A stretch of 64,000 nucleotides of DNA from Prostheceraeus crozeri (Eukaryota; Platyhelminthes; Polycladida; Euryleptidae): NCBI GenBank assembly GCA_907163375.1, contig CAJQUW010005765.1, forward strand, positions 62,001 to 126,000. Reading direction: 5' to 3'. Below the pieces are notes generated by a model. That model saw only the letters and a program-made list of their open reading frames with translations. It had not been told where the DNA came from and did not search any database. A program made the translations under genes and the position numbers. Shown piece by piece: positions 47,061 to 58,262 of the stretch (the stretch's first letter is position 1; each line of letters opens with the position of its first letter).

Positions 47061-49064
47061 CTGAAAAGCAAATTCAAGAATCTGCAGATGCTTTTTCTGA
47101 AGCACAGTGAAACAGATTTTCATGATTATAACGCGCAATATGATTAGATAGATGTGCATCGGATGTCGAACTATACAAGCATGCCATTGCTGCCTAAATA
47201 TTGTGCATACATATTACTTCCTACCTACTGCGCGTGCCTTGGGGATTGCTTACAGCGGTTCACCTCCATCCACTGAAGATGATCTCTCCAACAGAAGAAG
47301 GAAGATAAGCATGAAACTGTTTACTTCACTTGAATCTGATTGTTCTCATGTAATGCACAAACATGTCCCTAAAAAGGCAGCATTGCTCTCATGAGGCCAT
47401 AAACAATATAATCCGACGCATTCTACGAACAGCAGGAATTCCACCCCTTCTTGAGTCATTGGATTTAAATACATGGGAAAACAAACGACGTGACGGCCTA
47501 TCAACCTTCCTGATTGTAAATGGTGAAAACCGTCTGTGATTTCACGCGTATTGATGCATACGCTGCCTCAAGTCACCAATTCTATTACTAATGCCGGAAT
47601 CACTTCAACTGCAGCCGAAGACTTTACAAATAATTCAGAATTCCAAATAATGTGATCTGATTCACCTTGTATCCTTCAACATGTCGCGATTGAAACAAAT
47701 ATGTGTCTGTGAAGAACCTGACGCGATCCATAGATATTTTTCAGGAATATTTACACATTGTCACAGATACCACTGATGGGAGTTGAGAGCATGCCTGGTT
47801 GAAGCGATGAATTAACATCGAAATGGTTGTGTGCCAATTTCCTTTTTATAATTTTCACCTATTCCTTGCTCTTACCTTCAAAGCTTTGTATTCGTCGTAA
47901 ATCATGTGAGCCATCCGCTGTGAAGAGGCAAAGCAACGTATTTTAAAACACATTGTTTTACCTTAACATGGTCATATGGGTAATTCAATATGTGTATTTC
48001 GTCTGAGATTAGTCAGTTATATTAAACAAGAAAAAATAATGCTTTTAAGGATGAAACAATTTGGAATCATGAACTACACGTCAATAGAACTAACTATCTC
48101 ATGGAGGTGTGATGAAATATCTTTTCTAATGAAACTATAAACAACTTATTTCAAAATACGCTACAATCTTTGACTCTTCATTCACAATAATACCGATTAT
48201 AAATCTAAAATAGATTGTACACATTCTTTTTGAAAAGTATTTTTCAATACGTTGTTTTTAGCTTGAAAGTGCCTGTTTGCTTTTACCAGGGATTTCTCAA
48301 AACAGCTATTTTCAAAATACGTTGCTTTGCCTTTCCACCTTTTCACGGCCGCTATGAGATGATAACGTCTAGACTTGAGTGGCTGCTACAAATTCGTTAT
48401 GAAACAGATAGCTATGAAATTACATCACAAGCTGTGACTGCTCTCCTAAGCATCACCACAAAATATTGCAGGTGCTACATTAAATTGACAGAGATCAAAG
48501 CCGGCATGGTGTACTACACTCAATAACTATTACGACACTCGACTGTTTGGGCGCACATGGCTACTTGGCACGTAGCCAGAGTAATTCACTGAATTTAATC
48601 TACAAAAATATCACATGATTTTCGAGTTTCGCCGGGATATGATGAGGAATCTATTTTTCTAAAATCTTTCTAGAATCTAAATTTCAGAACATACAAAAAG
48701 TGACTGCTCATCGCTCAACACATACATCCATTTTAGAATGAAATTAGGTCAAACCATCATTAAGAATTCAAAAAATTGAAATGTCTTAGAAATTTTTCAT
48801 GTTATTTTACAGTCCGGCAATTAACGCCGTTTGTTTTCAAGTGAGCAACTAATGAAATAATGAAATGAATCTACAACTTCAAAAGCTAATTTTTGTGTAA
48901 ACCTCAGCAGGATGTAATATCGATGACAAACTCAATTTCTTGTAGGTATACCAAACCTTCACTTCTGTCTCTCCTTTAGCAAGTCATGGAAAGGCAACAT
49001 GGTTACTGGTTCATGGTGTTTGTGTACTTTATTGAAAATGAGAAAAAGTGTTGAGGAAGTTTGA
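47061..49064. other. Intron 2, no gene seen
   Basis: No convincing coding region. Open frames at 47152-47394 and 48215-48526 have no recognised motif. Confidence 0.4.
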
Positions 49065-49290
49065 AAAAGAACTATTGAACTTACTTGAATTCAACTTGTA
49101 TATTCTTACTTCTTACAACACAAGGATTCGGAAGATGACAAACACTAGCATTATTGATGAAAAAATGGGAATGTATCATTTTCAGCCGAACGAGTGACGA
49201 TCTTGTGACAACTTTAAGTGTGACACTTGTACACGTACGTGAAACTTTTACTTGTGACACGATTGGAAGGCATGAGAATCGATTGACTTT
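49065..49290 (+). repeat. Dispersed repeat shared with 5.6 and 7.4 kb
   Basis: Blocks 49065-49190 and 49263-49290 match 5636-5765 and 7418-7447 in the same order, but 1.6 kb closer together. Either this copy is deleted or the other has received insertions, one of which may be the foldback at 6030-6249. Confidence 0.45.
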
Positions 49291-49462
49291 CGACATAATT
49301 TAGGAAGTCCGTTTATTTATCATCAGATCTGCAACTGCGAGAATCAGATGAAACTTTTCGCCTTCACTATTCCTTTAAACAAATCTATGGCCCACAGAAT
49401 TAGATTCATCTGCGGGCGGCTTCGATTTCTGGAATGGAAGTATCGTATCTGTCCTTAACATT

Positions 49463-49980
49463 GAAATCGCACAGAATTAGACAACTTGTTCCTTCAGGGT
49501 TTCTTGAATGGATAACTTGTATATCGCCTACACAATCTCAAATAAGCTTTTGGACACCAGCCAGTGAGTGGTGAGTGGCGTCCGTGTTGTGGTATCACTT
49601 CAAACACACAAAAACACACCACTGTCCAGGTGCATTCAGTGCATACAATGAGGAATCCTGAGAAGAGGATGTGAAATCATCAGGTGAACTAGTCTTCGTG
49701 CGCCTGCCATCTTCTTTAATAATGATCGGAAGGACCAACATTATGGAGACAACTTGTGCGCAATGATCTGAATTCTTCGAATCTGAAGGAATCGTGGCAA
49801 TCGAAGCACTTGGATGGTATTCACAGCAATCCGCAAGCGACGCACGACTTTTTTCCTGTCTCTGCCAGGTATTAGGAATTCCTTTTTGCCCACTTATTAA
49901 ATTCCTGCATGAACCCTAGTTTTGAATTAGTCTTCACTTCCAGTATACTAAAAGAGTTGAACAATCTAATTCTGTGCTAT
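49463..49980 (-). repeat. Dispersed repeat, copy B
   Basis: Reverse-complement relative of 3372-3888. Read on minus, 49980-49690 aligns over about 290 bp with few indels, and the frame containing SRASLADC and PSDSKNSDH is kept in both copies. No known protein family recognised. Confidence 0.6.
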
Positions 49981-49990
49981 GGCCAGTGTG

Positions 49991-51776
49991 AGGAGCGAGA
50001 GAGATGCGTTGTTCGATAGCCGATGAGAAACAAGCCGCATCACTGCTTTCTTCTGCACTTAAGTCTTCTATCTAGGCATTTCCTCAGAAATCTTTCATTC
50101 ATGTAAAGTCAATCTCAGTAGATTGTGATCGATGTTTCTCAACATTTCCGTCGGAAGATCAAAATTAGACTATTGATCATTGAATACATCAGTGATCTTA
50201 AAACTAAAAATCACTTGGGCCTATGATTTGCAAGTCCTCTTCTGATGATTTGAGAGAAATTCTGTCAATCACTATTTTTTATAAAAGTAAGAAGACAAAC
50301 TTAATATTTCGAGCATCTGAAATAGCCATCGTGAGAAATGTTTATTACCGCATAGCTTCAGTGCTTCTACCATACTTGAAAGAACTGTCTGTTATTCGAA
50401 ACGTTGGTCGCGAAGCGTCGAGTACTTTAAGTAACAGATTATGAGTTCAATTGCAGGAAGCACGCCAAGCTATGCGGTATTATATTTCCTGCATGATATT
50501 GAGTTTTGGATGCATCGGTAGACCCAAACCCAGAGAGATCACAACTTTATTCATAATATCGGGATGCGGAAGATGTTGAATACTTTGCATGATAACAAGA
50601 AATAACTGAGTTGCAATCGTCGTAGTAGAAGACTATCGATTAGCATTGAATGACAAATTTGGTAACTATCAATTAGGAAATATATTTGATCAATTTGTTG
50701 AAGGTTCTCATGTTGAAGGACAATATGCTTAGTTTTACAAGGCTACACGAGGTGACATGATTTTTGCGTGATTAATAATTGCTTCGAGTTGAGACCATCT
50801 TTAAAGATGTTGGAATCCAAGAAAATCACGAATTTTCACAAGATCTCCGCATGATTTCACAGAGACATTCATGTACCTATCAATTTTTGTAGAAAACCGT
50901 ATAAAGTCATGATTAATCAGCCGAAACACTTGAATGCATTCGTCGGATAATTTGATAAACAGCTCATCATTAAAAAAAGCAGATAGCTTTAATCATGTCG
51001 ATGAATCAATCCTTTGATGCCATCGCGCTTATCGAATGAATCGAACTCGTCTGTTACTTCTATTGAAAATGTTTTGTTCATGGATTTCACGTGATTTGTC
51101 ATGTATCAGTGCCTTATTACAACTGAATACACTTGGTGAATCTTTTTGTCCCAAAAATCGTGCATTTCTTGTGATGAAAATTCCCCTCGATGGCCAACTT
51201 TTCCAGCAGATTTGAATACTTTTTGTTATTGTGACAGTATTGGGAACATAATCAATCCAACGTTTTCCATGAAGCGTTTTTCCTGGTACGTGGTATACTG
51301 ATATATAGGGAATGCCATTCAATTTATAATTAGTTTTGCTCCTGTGAACACTGCATTTAGTCATTATAAGGAATGAATGAAGTAACTTTGACCCTGCTTT
51401 GACAAGGCAAGATAAATTCCAAAACTGCTTATTGCTTTAGCATGCATAAGCAAGCAGATTTTGAACTATCCTACCTCTGCGACAGGCCTTCGAAGCTCTC
51501 CCATAGAAAGCGTCATTCTACCTCCTGTACAATTATGGATATCTAGACCTCCTTGGATTGCCAAAGGAAGAACTACTTTTTAAATGCACTGATAAAAATG
51601 CAAAGGACTGAAATATCATGCTGTAAATCTATTGTCTCTCTAATTCCTGCATGAAATTCAAATTACAAAAACATATAGACGATAGTAGGATTTAGAACGC
51701 ATACAATCCTAAATGAACAAATACAGACGGTAAAGAAAATCAGTAGATATCTTAAGACTCAATAAACAGTCACTCT
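49991..51776. other. Intron 2, no recognised gene
   Basis: The minus-strand frame 51364-51029 (111 codons) and the plus frame 50223-50444 show no motif I can name. No repeats defined except the short block near 51537-51562 shared with 24616. Confidence 0.35.
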
Positions 51777-51784
51777 GCTCATTG

Positions 51785-52826
51785 CATAGAAATTAACAAT
51801 ACCATAGAAAGTCCTAGAATGGAAATTGCATGAAAATTATGGCACACTCCGGGGGAACTTTGTTGGGGCAAAATGGTAATTGTGCGAACTGGCTTTCTTG
51901 CTTTCTGGTTGGCATTTTTAATTATCAAGTCAATTTGTGATCTGGATTGTTGGCCCTTGTCCAAAGACCATGTACTCAAAAGCAATAGTGAATTTACAAA
52001 ATACTGCAGCGACAGGATGACAGAGAATGAAATCCTGTAAAACGTTCTGTATGGTCATCATTTTGAAATATCGCTCCCATAATCAATCAAGAGTATAATC
52101 AGACACATATGCAGCTTGTAATATCGATTTACAGAGCATGCATTAGTCCAGCTTGAAATCAGAGGTCGAGAAATCTTACAGTATTCATTTTATTTTGAAG
52201 GATTCCCCTGTTCACTATATTTGAACAATTTTGAAAACCTTTGCATGCTTTCGAATGTGAGCTTCCAAAATATCATCACACTACGTCACATAAATCATTT
52301 AGTGATTAATTGAAAATTTCCGACGACATTTCATTAATCTGATAAATGACTGTCGCTAAAGAAGCGTTCGATGTTTTTATTCCAGAAGAACGCTAGGTTT
52401 CTTGACGGTTAGAAGGAGAAATTATCCAATAATTAGAAATTTTATCTTTGAATTCTTGGAATGTTCTTGCAACTAGTACATCGACTACTTTCGATTATGA
52501 CTCTGAGAACCAAATTTCAATTCGTATTCCAGAAAAATTGGAAGATAGTTGTCAATGACTGCTACAAATAGACACAGTATATTAATCCATGGAAAAGTAG
52601 GCTATTTCATATGAAACAATGCCGCCATCTCACTTGCAATTCTCTTCATGAAAATCCTGTAATTTGCTGTCAACAACTTCCACAACCAACTTGGCAAATA
52701 GTTTGACTATGATACGATGCTTTAGATCGAATCTGATCTGCAAACCATAGATTTTTCCATGTGCCATCATTGTACATAGGCAAGATATCAAACTTCCATT
52801 CTAGTGTACTATTATCCACTTCTATG
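51785..52826 (+). mobile_element. 1.04-kb non-autonomous element with CATAG ends, copy 2
   Basis: Flanked by a perfect 8-bp target duplication GCTCATTG (51777-51784 and 52827-52834). The ends read CATAGAAATTAAC and, inverted, CATAGAAGTGGATA. It is full-length relative to 33262-34309 and has no transposase frame. Presumably mobilised by an unseen autonomous partner that also moved the 256-bp MITEs. Confidence 0.9.
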
Positions 52827-53539
52827 GCTCATTGAGTGTAAACTTTTTTGAGCTTTATTTGCAGCATTTCGTGCAGCAGGAGATCGCATTTGCAGGCCTC
52901 CCACGGTACTTTTTCAAATTTCAGGAAACAAAAATCATCAAATTTCAGGACATTTTTTCGTAGCAGCCTCCACCATCCTTTACAGCTGCTCTTTTTCATC
53001 ACCCTCCTAGTGTAGTGGCTGATCGTAAGCCATTCTGTCAAGCTAAGTAGTGTCCCAGAATTCGTTTTCTGTGATCAACTTTTCAATTTACACGCAATTG
53101 TATCTTACATTTGATTTATGCCATTTGACGAATTCCGATTTCCATTTGATATTGTCATTTGTTATTATTACTATTATGTTTTTTTTCAATGAGTTTTCTA
53201 TCTTGGAATTTGGCTAAACATCAAATTAGGCCTTTCCCAAAATTTGTCAAGAGAGCTCAAACCTCCAAGTTCTATACCTACTGCGTCCTGCTTAAAAGAA
53301 CATAAAAACGAAAATCAAGCTGGTCAGAAGTTTTTACTATGATAGGAACCATTTCATGTCAACTTGTTCGTTTGAATTCATGTTCCTTCAACAGCTCAGC
53401 AAGCCAGGGGCGCTTAACTTCCTGCACTCCTAAAATGAATGTCCCTAGCTACATTTTATTTTGTTCTGTACACCGGTAAATTCCTTTCAAATCTGATGAC
53501 TAACTGACAACCGTTCTAAGCACAACTTCAGACATTTTT

Positions 53540-53890
53540 CACAAAAAAATGATACTTTCAGTTGAACTGAAAGGAAAAGCTGAGAAAATCGTCATATTTC
53601 AGAACTTTCAGTACGAGTGGAAGGCCTGCATTTGTTGTAGCATCGCTTTAAGATTTCAAATTGTGACAGATTGATGTTATTATCCCTATAATATTGTTGT
53701 CGATGCTCCCCAATAGACGACGATGACTGCCGGTGTTCCTCAACTCCTTCGAATAAATGTCTCGATGTTTAGCCTACATAATTTGCATTGCACAAATCAC
53801 ATTGGAATTCATAAACCACATCGTGACTATTTATCAGATGAGGCTTCGGAACAAGGTTAGTGATGAGGGATTCCACTTGAGCACCTTTTA
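53540..53890 (-). mobile_element. Penelope-like GIY-YIG endonuclease remnant
   Basis: The minus strand reads LVPKPHLINSHDVVYEFQCD, then LCNANYVG and TSRHLFEGVEEHR, then SSSSIGEHRQ. This is the layout of the C-terminal GIY-YIG domain of Penelope-like retroelements: VVY as GIY, a CDLC cysteine pair, NYVG as YIG, then the R-x3-H helix. Only this tail is visible and it is not intact. No reverse transcriptase is seen next to it. Confidence 0.75.
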
Positions 53891-54000
53891 ACACTGGATT
53901 TTGACGATGGTCGAAATATTACGTTTGTCTTTCTGTTTTTATCAAAAATTAAGACAAGAAAATTATTTGTCAATCAGTCTCTACTAATTAAGTCATTTGT

Positions 54001-54438
54001 ATGAAGAACCAAGCCAAAGACACCCAAAAAGCCCCCCCCCCCCCAAGAGCGGTATGAAGGAAGTTGTTGCGTACATCACTGCTCAAAAGAAATTCATCCT
54101 TCATCAATTGAAGGTGCAATTTCCCGACAAAAAGCCTCATCAGTTACGCCGAACTGTCAAGAGCCTGATGATCAAGGGAACCGTCCAAGGCAAGACCATC
54201 ACTTGTACTTTGAAAGTTACCAAGAAAAAAGAAAGAAGTGAAGCCTAAGGCACCTAAAGCAAAGAAGTCTGCGGCCAAGAAACCTATGGTTGAAAAGAAG
54301 GCTGCCACCCCCAAGAAGAAGGCTGCAGCTAGGCCCAAGAAGGCCAAGACACCAACCAAAAAGCCTGCCGCTAAAAAGCCAGCTGCCAAAAAGGCGAAGA
54401 CCACCCCTAAGAAGAAAGCAGCACCCAAAAAGAAGTAA
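54001..54438 (+). CDS. Linker histone H1-like gene, intronless, frame interrupted
   Basis: A short N-terminal tail leads into a predicted globular winged-helix-like domain (KEVVAYITAQKKFILHQL onward, 54056-54215), then a lysine/alanine/proline tail with repeated KKPAAKK and PKKKAA words (54240-54435), ending TAA 54436-54438. Such proteins bind linker DNA in chromatin. The frame is interrupted twice, both times at homopolymers: a run of 13 C at 54032-54044 puts ATG 54001 out of frame, and a run of six A near 54226 shifts the tail. Both could be sequence errors, or this is a retrocopy. It has no introns, no clear histone stem-loop or AATAAA nearby, and lies in intron 2 of the glycosyltransferase gene on the opposite strand, 82 bp from exon 2. 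The globular domain is divergent. Confidence 0.6.
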
Positions 54439-54519
54439 ACTTCAAACGTGCTAAGCCTGTGAACGCTTAAATCAGTGTCTTGTCACCTACAATTTTTACA
54501 AAGAAGAGTTTTTAATTAC

Positions 54520-54936
54520 CTGCTCACATCCGTCGATGAAAGTTTGGCGGAGACATCTCTCCAACATTTCACTCTGAGTTTGTCCAACGCTGGGAAGAAA
54601 AGTGACGTTATTCGCACTGTTCTTTTTTACTTGTGGGACAACTCCACCCAGCGGTTCATGTTTGCGAGTGTTCTTTGCTTTTTCAAAAACAGAGGCTCTC
54701 CTTCTCTGCATGTTATTGTTTTCTGTAACGCTTTCACTAGCATGCGCGTAACTGTTGGCAGTAAAAGTTGGCATCAACGCCTCACACCTTTCCTTTATCT
54801 TCTGCATGTGTCGAGCAAGCAGTGTTTTATCGCTAGGCCACAGACTGTGTCGAAACTTCATGAAGTTCGGCGGTTGGGATAACCATGATGATACGACGTC
54901 GGAGGTAGTCTGCGCACCTTTGCAGCAAACATATAA
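54520..54936 (-). CDS. DUF2064 domain, middle exon (exon 2)
   Basis: Predicted residues 132-270, exactly 139 codons. The acceptor is CATCATTTCAG before LYVCCKGAQTTSDVVSSWLS and the donor is CAG/GTAATT after TFIDGCEQ. The first strand (KVK of exon 1 plus LYVCC) corresponds to the second beta strand of the DUF2064 fold. Near the end, VGQTQSEMLERCLRQTFIDG matches the QxxGDLGERMxxAF helix of bacterial relatives. In between is a longer, basic, low-complexity loop (about residues 185-235) not expected in bacterial members. The predicted protein stays open across both junctions. Confidence 0.78.
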
Positions 54937-56654
54937 CTGAAATGATGGAAGTTGTTCAGTAAATGAAAAATGATTGATAAGCAGTGGTAGGCAACCAAGT
55001 TGAAACTGGCAGGAAAATGGATTGCCTCATGTCAATATTTTAAGTATTCGTAAATCGCAACCAGAAGTCCAGCTTTCGAACGAAAATAAAGAAACTGAAC
55101 TCCTTTTTGTGCACTAGGAAAGCTTTGCTCCCTCAGAATATGGATATTCCAGTTACATGCACTTAATTGCTCTCATCCCTCATTACAAACAGTTTTAGGA
55201 ATTATTTTTAGCTTCTATACAGGCAACGCTACTCAGATTTATACATCGATATACACAACTAAATGAATCCACATCGATATTAGTTCATGCACAACGAGTT
55301 TAATGTCAATTTATCTTTTTGATCAGTGTTTCTTATCACCTAACAGGTCAATCACTCCACAATAGTAGCAGCTATTGAAACAACGTTGGATTATGAAATT
55401 GGGTCATTCAATTTAGAAATGTAGATTTTTCTGAAAGTTCCACAGTCGCGAAGTCGTGTCATAGTATACCAAATGAGTGTCCTTTGTCATGGAAAACTCA
55501 TTTGGATCGCCTATGAATGCCAGGAATGTGATTAAGATGAGGAAGAGTGAAAAAGATCAGGAAATCAATTTTTGAAGGAGACACTGCATAAACAGTCATT
55601 ACTACATTAACAGTAGAACCATTAGTTTTGGACATTCATATATTGTCTGACATAGTTCGATGATAAGCAAAAAATGAAGTGACAGAATGAAAACAAAAGC
55701 AACGCGTTCAGTAATGTATGCAACCCATATAGTCTACGTGTATATTTAGGCGAAACCCATGTGACAACATATGTGTTTAGAACCTAGCATTGAGTGATAA
55801 TGAAACAATCACAATCATACACTTGTCATATTTGTAATCCACGTGCCACGTGTAAAATACACAAAGTCAGCAAAACGAGTTGTTTTCTATGTATAACTCA
55901 AATACTGCGATTCATTTATCTATTCTTACATTATATTCACATAATTCATCGTTCAGCTGGTGGAGATCACAAAACATAAATGCTCAAGTTGAAAATAATT
56001 GCTGGTATTGCTGAAAATGAAGTGGTATCAGAATACGGATACGTTTGAGAAATTAAAAACGGCTATGTTACTGTCATATACGATTAAGCAATATATGAAG
56101 TCCCACCCAATCCCCAATATCTTTTTGCAGAATTTGCCTTGGCTCAAAAATGACCGAGATCATGAAAAATCACATCCATGGAATGCAATTGCTTCCCAAA
56201 GTTGGTAACGCATGCTACAAGCCATTTCTGACATTCTGGCAATGTGAGATTTCCGAAAAATCCGGGAAAATCTATCCCTACTGCTAGCCCTAAATGCGGC
56301 ACGAGCTACTATCAAAGGATCTACAGACCATATTATTGGCAACATTTTGACAACTTACTATCGCATTTTACCATATCAGTTGCCATGACAGCCTATTTGG
56401 TTTTTGACGATTTGAAGCTGAAGCATTTAATCCAAATGAGCTGACCGGGTTAATTATTTAACCGCTTTGATGCCAGATGCTGCTTAACTTTGTGGGAAAT
56501 AGTGGCCAGTTAACGAGAGAAACCCAAATATAGCACGATATTTTTCAGATATGATCTTGAAAGAGTAAATAAGAGACATGAAATTGTTTTGATGCTTTAA
56601 CGTCGCTACTCCCCATACTGGAGGCTTAGACGGTGCTGACACAGTCAGACTTTA
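54937..56654. other. Intron 1 (part), no gene seen
   Basis: AT-rich intron DNA. Frames at 55794-56444 have no motif. Confidence 0.4.
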
Positions 56655-56784
56655 ATCTGGTGACTTGTGATCTTTTAGTCCGGATGCCCTTCTGACGACT
56701 TTCCAATGACACTCTCGGGGCTCGACCTCTGGACCGAAAGATCGCTAGGCCAAGCACTTAACCACTGTGCCACGGAAACCTCAT
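56655..56784 (-). repeat. tRNA-derived SINE, minus-strand copy
   Basis: Read on minus it starts GTGGCACAGTGGTTAAGTGC (A-box region), has GGTCGAGCCCC as B box, then AGAAGGGCATCCGGAC and AAAAGATCACAAG. The best-preserved copy of the family also found at 41398-41513. It lies in intron 1 of the glycosyltransferase gene. Confidence 0.8.
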
Positions 56785-57286
56785 AAGACCTATTAAGAGA
56801 CATAAAAAGCGCATCACTATTTGTATTATTCTTTCTGGTAAGAGATGACCTCCTTGATTTTCTTTGACTTTTTTGTGGTCATAAATTTGTCTTTGTCTTA
56901 GGGTTCCCTATGCGTCTCACCGGACCAAAATGTCGCGACCCAACAAAACACATGCTACTATGACTGCATTCTCTAGATTATCCTGTTCTCGATTACAGAC
57001 TCATACGTGCATGTCTTTGTAATTCAAAATACAAAAACAGTATTCCAAAGATGCAAACATGGAGTCAATCATACAGTTACATATTACAGCAAACATACAT
57101 TATAATGTTTAATTTCAACATGAGCGTTACCCGCAAAAATGGGTGTCAGCGAAATAAACCAGTTCCACCAGAATATTTAGCAGGGATTTTAATTATAAAA
57201 TCGGATTGAATTATCTATCTCTAGACGTGTTCCAAAAAATAGTTACATTTACGCCATCACTTTATTCAAATAAAGGCCTTTCTTAC

Positions 57287-57679
57287 CTTCACTTTATCCT
57301 GACCAGCACGAGATTGAAAATGATGTAATAAACTCATCGCTGATTCTGTCAGGACACGTTCTAACAAACAAGCATTGAAAATCCCGACGTAATTACTGAT
57401 TCGTGGACGAAAATTATCCGCCACCGGTAGCCGACAGACCAATATGATTCCACGCATAGGTTTATACGATGAGTTGTCTCTTTCACCATCTTGTGTTATA
57501 TTATGCTTTATAGAATAGTACAATTTGAAGAATTGTTGAAGAATTCTTTCCTTCAGGCTGACAGCCCAGGTGGATATCATGTTTGGAAGGATCAGCAACG
57601 TTTGCATTAAAGATATAATTACATTAATCTGCATTTGCAATGTAATGGCAAATATCAGTGTTATCACAGTTCGAAACAT
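57287..57679 (-). CDS. Membrane-anchor-like N-terminus and start of DUF2064 domain (exon 1)
   Basis: Predicted residues 1-131 from ATG 57679. Residues 2-37 are strongly hydrophobic (VITLIFAITLQ and onward), consistent with a signal peptide or membrane anchor placing the enzyme in the secretory path. Residues 76-99 (RGIILVCRLPVADNFRPRIS) match the first strand and loop of DUF2064, which in bacteria reads LIVFAKAPVPGRVKTRL; the usual KTR is not kept. The donor is AAG/GTAAGA. Just upstream, TTTATCTTTTCAG precedes GAATTGGTTTCGGTCAAG in phase with the ATG. This segment (57697-57680) is therefore probably exonic too, and a further 5' exon, coding or not, may lie beyond 57.7 kb. Confidence 0.75.
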
Positions 57680-57764
57680 CTTGACCGAAACCAATTCCTG
57701 AAAAGATAAATGTGATTAATTTAGAATTTAGATTAGCGTTGAAGCATGAAAATATTCATATGGA

Positions 57765-58262
57765 ATGGTGATCACAATTCTGAATTCAGCTAAAATTCAA
57801 CTAGAATTAACAGAAACTCTTATGCTCAACAATGTTTTAAAAGTATTTGTTAAATTATCTAAGAAATTGAACCATAATGTTCAAATAATATTCAAAACTT
57901 GTAAAACAGGACAGTATTTTAGTCTGAAAGATAAAACAAATAAGCTGATGCGATCATGCGTTGTGTATAATTTTGAATATCGGATTGATCCTGATACCCA
58001 AAACTTGGGACAAACGAAGCGCAGATTACATCAAAGAATAAAAGAACACATAAAAGATAACTCAGCCGTAAGTAGCCATCTGAACATGTGTCCAATCTGT
58101 AGTAATGACATTAATAATTTTTTTTCTGTTAAACACACAGGACGTGGTGAACTTGAAACTCGTATAGTGGAAGCGTTGTTAATAAATGATAAAACTCCTG
58201 GATTAAATCAAACCCTTGGTCTTAATGGCAAATCTCGCTATTTCTTAAAAGTATTCGAATAA
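57765..58262 (+). mobile_element. Penelope-like GIY-YIG endonuclease remnant
   Basis: An open frame whose C-terminal two-thirds match the GIY-YIG domain of Penelope-like elements: SCVVYNFEY, then LGQTKRRLHQRIKEHIK with the R-x3-H helix, SSHLNMC, and GELETRIVEALLINDKTPGLN carrying the late glutamate and LN motif. The expected CxxC pair before YIG is absent and YIG reads NLG. It lies close to the 5' side of the glycosyltransferase exon 1, on the opposite strand. No reverse transcriptase was recognised upstream. Confidence 0.8.

Noticed and set aside
51029-51364. 111-codon minus-strand frame as a gene
   Set aside because: No recognisable domain, splice context or repeat relationship; length is within chance for AT-rich DNA of this size.
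54144-54861. Minus-strand frame of 94 codons and plus-strand frame of 135 codons
   Set aside because: The first is the complement of the histone-like lysine tail. The second is the complement of glycosyltransferase exon 2. Neither has independent support.
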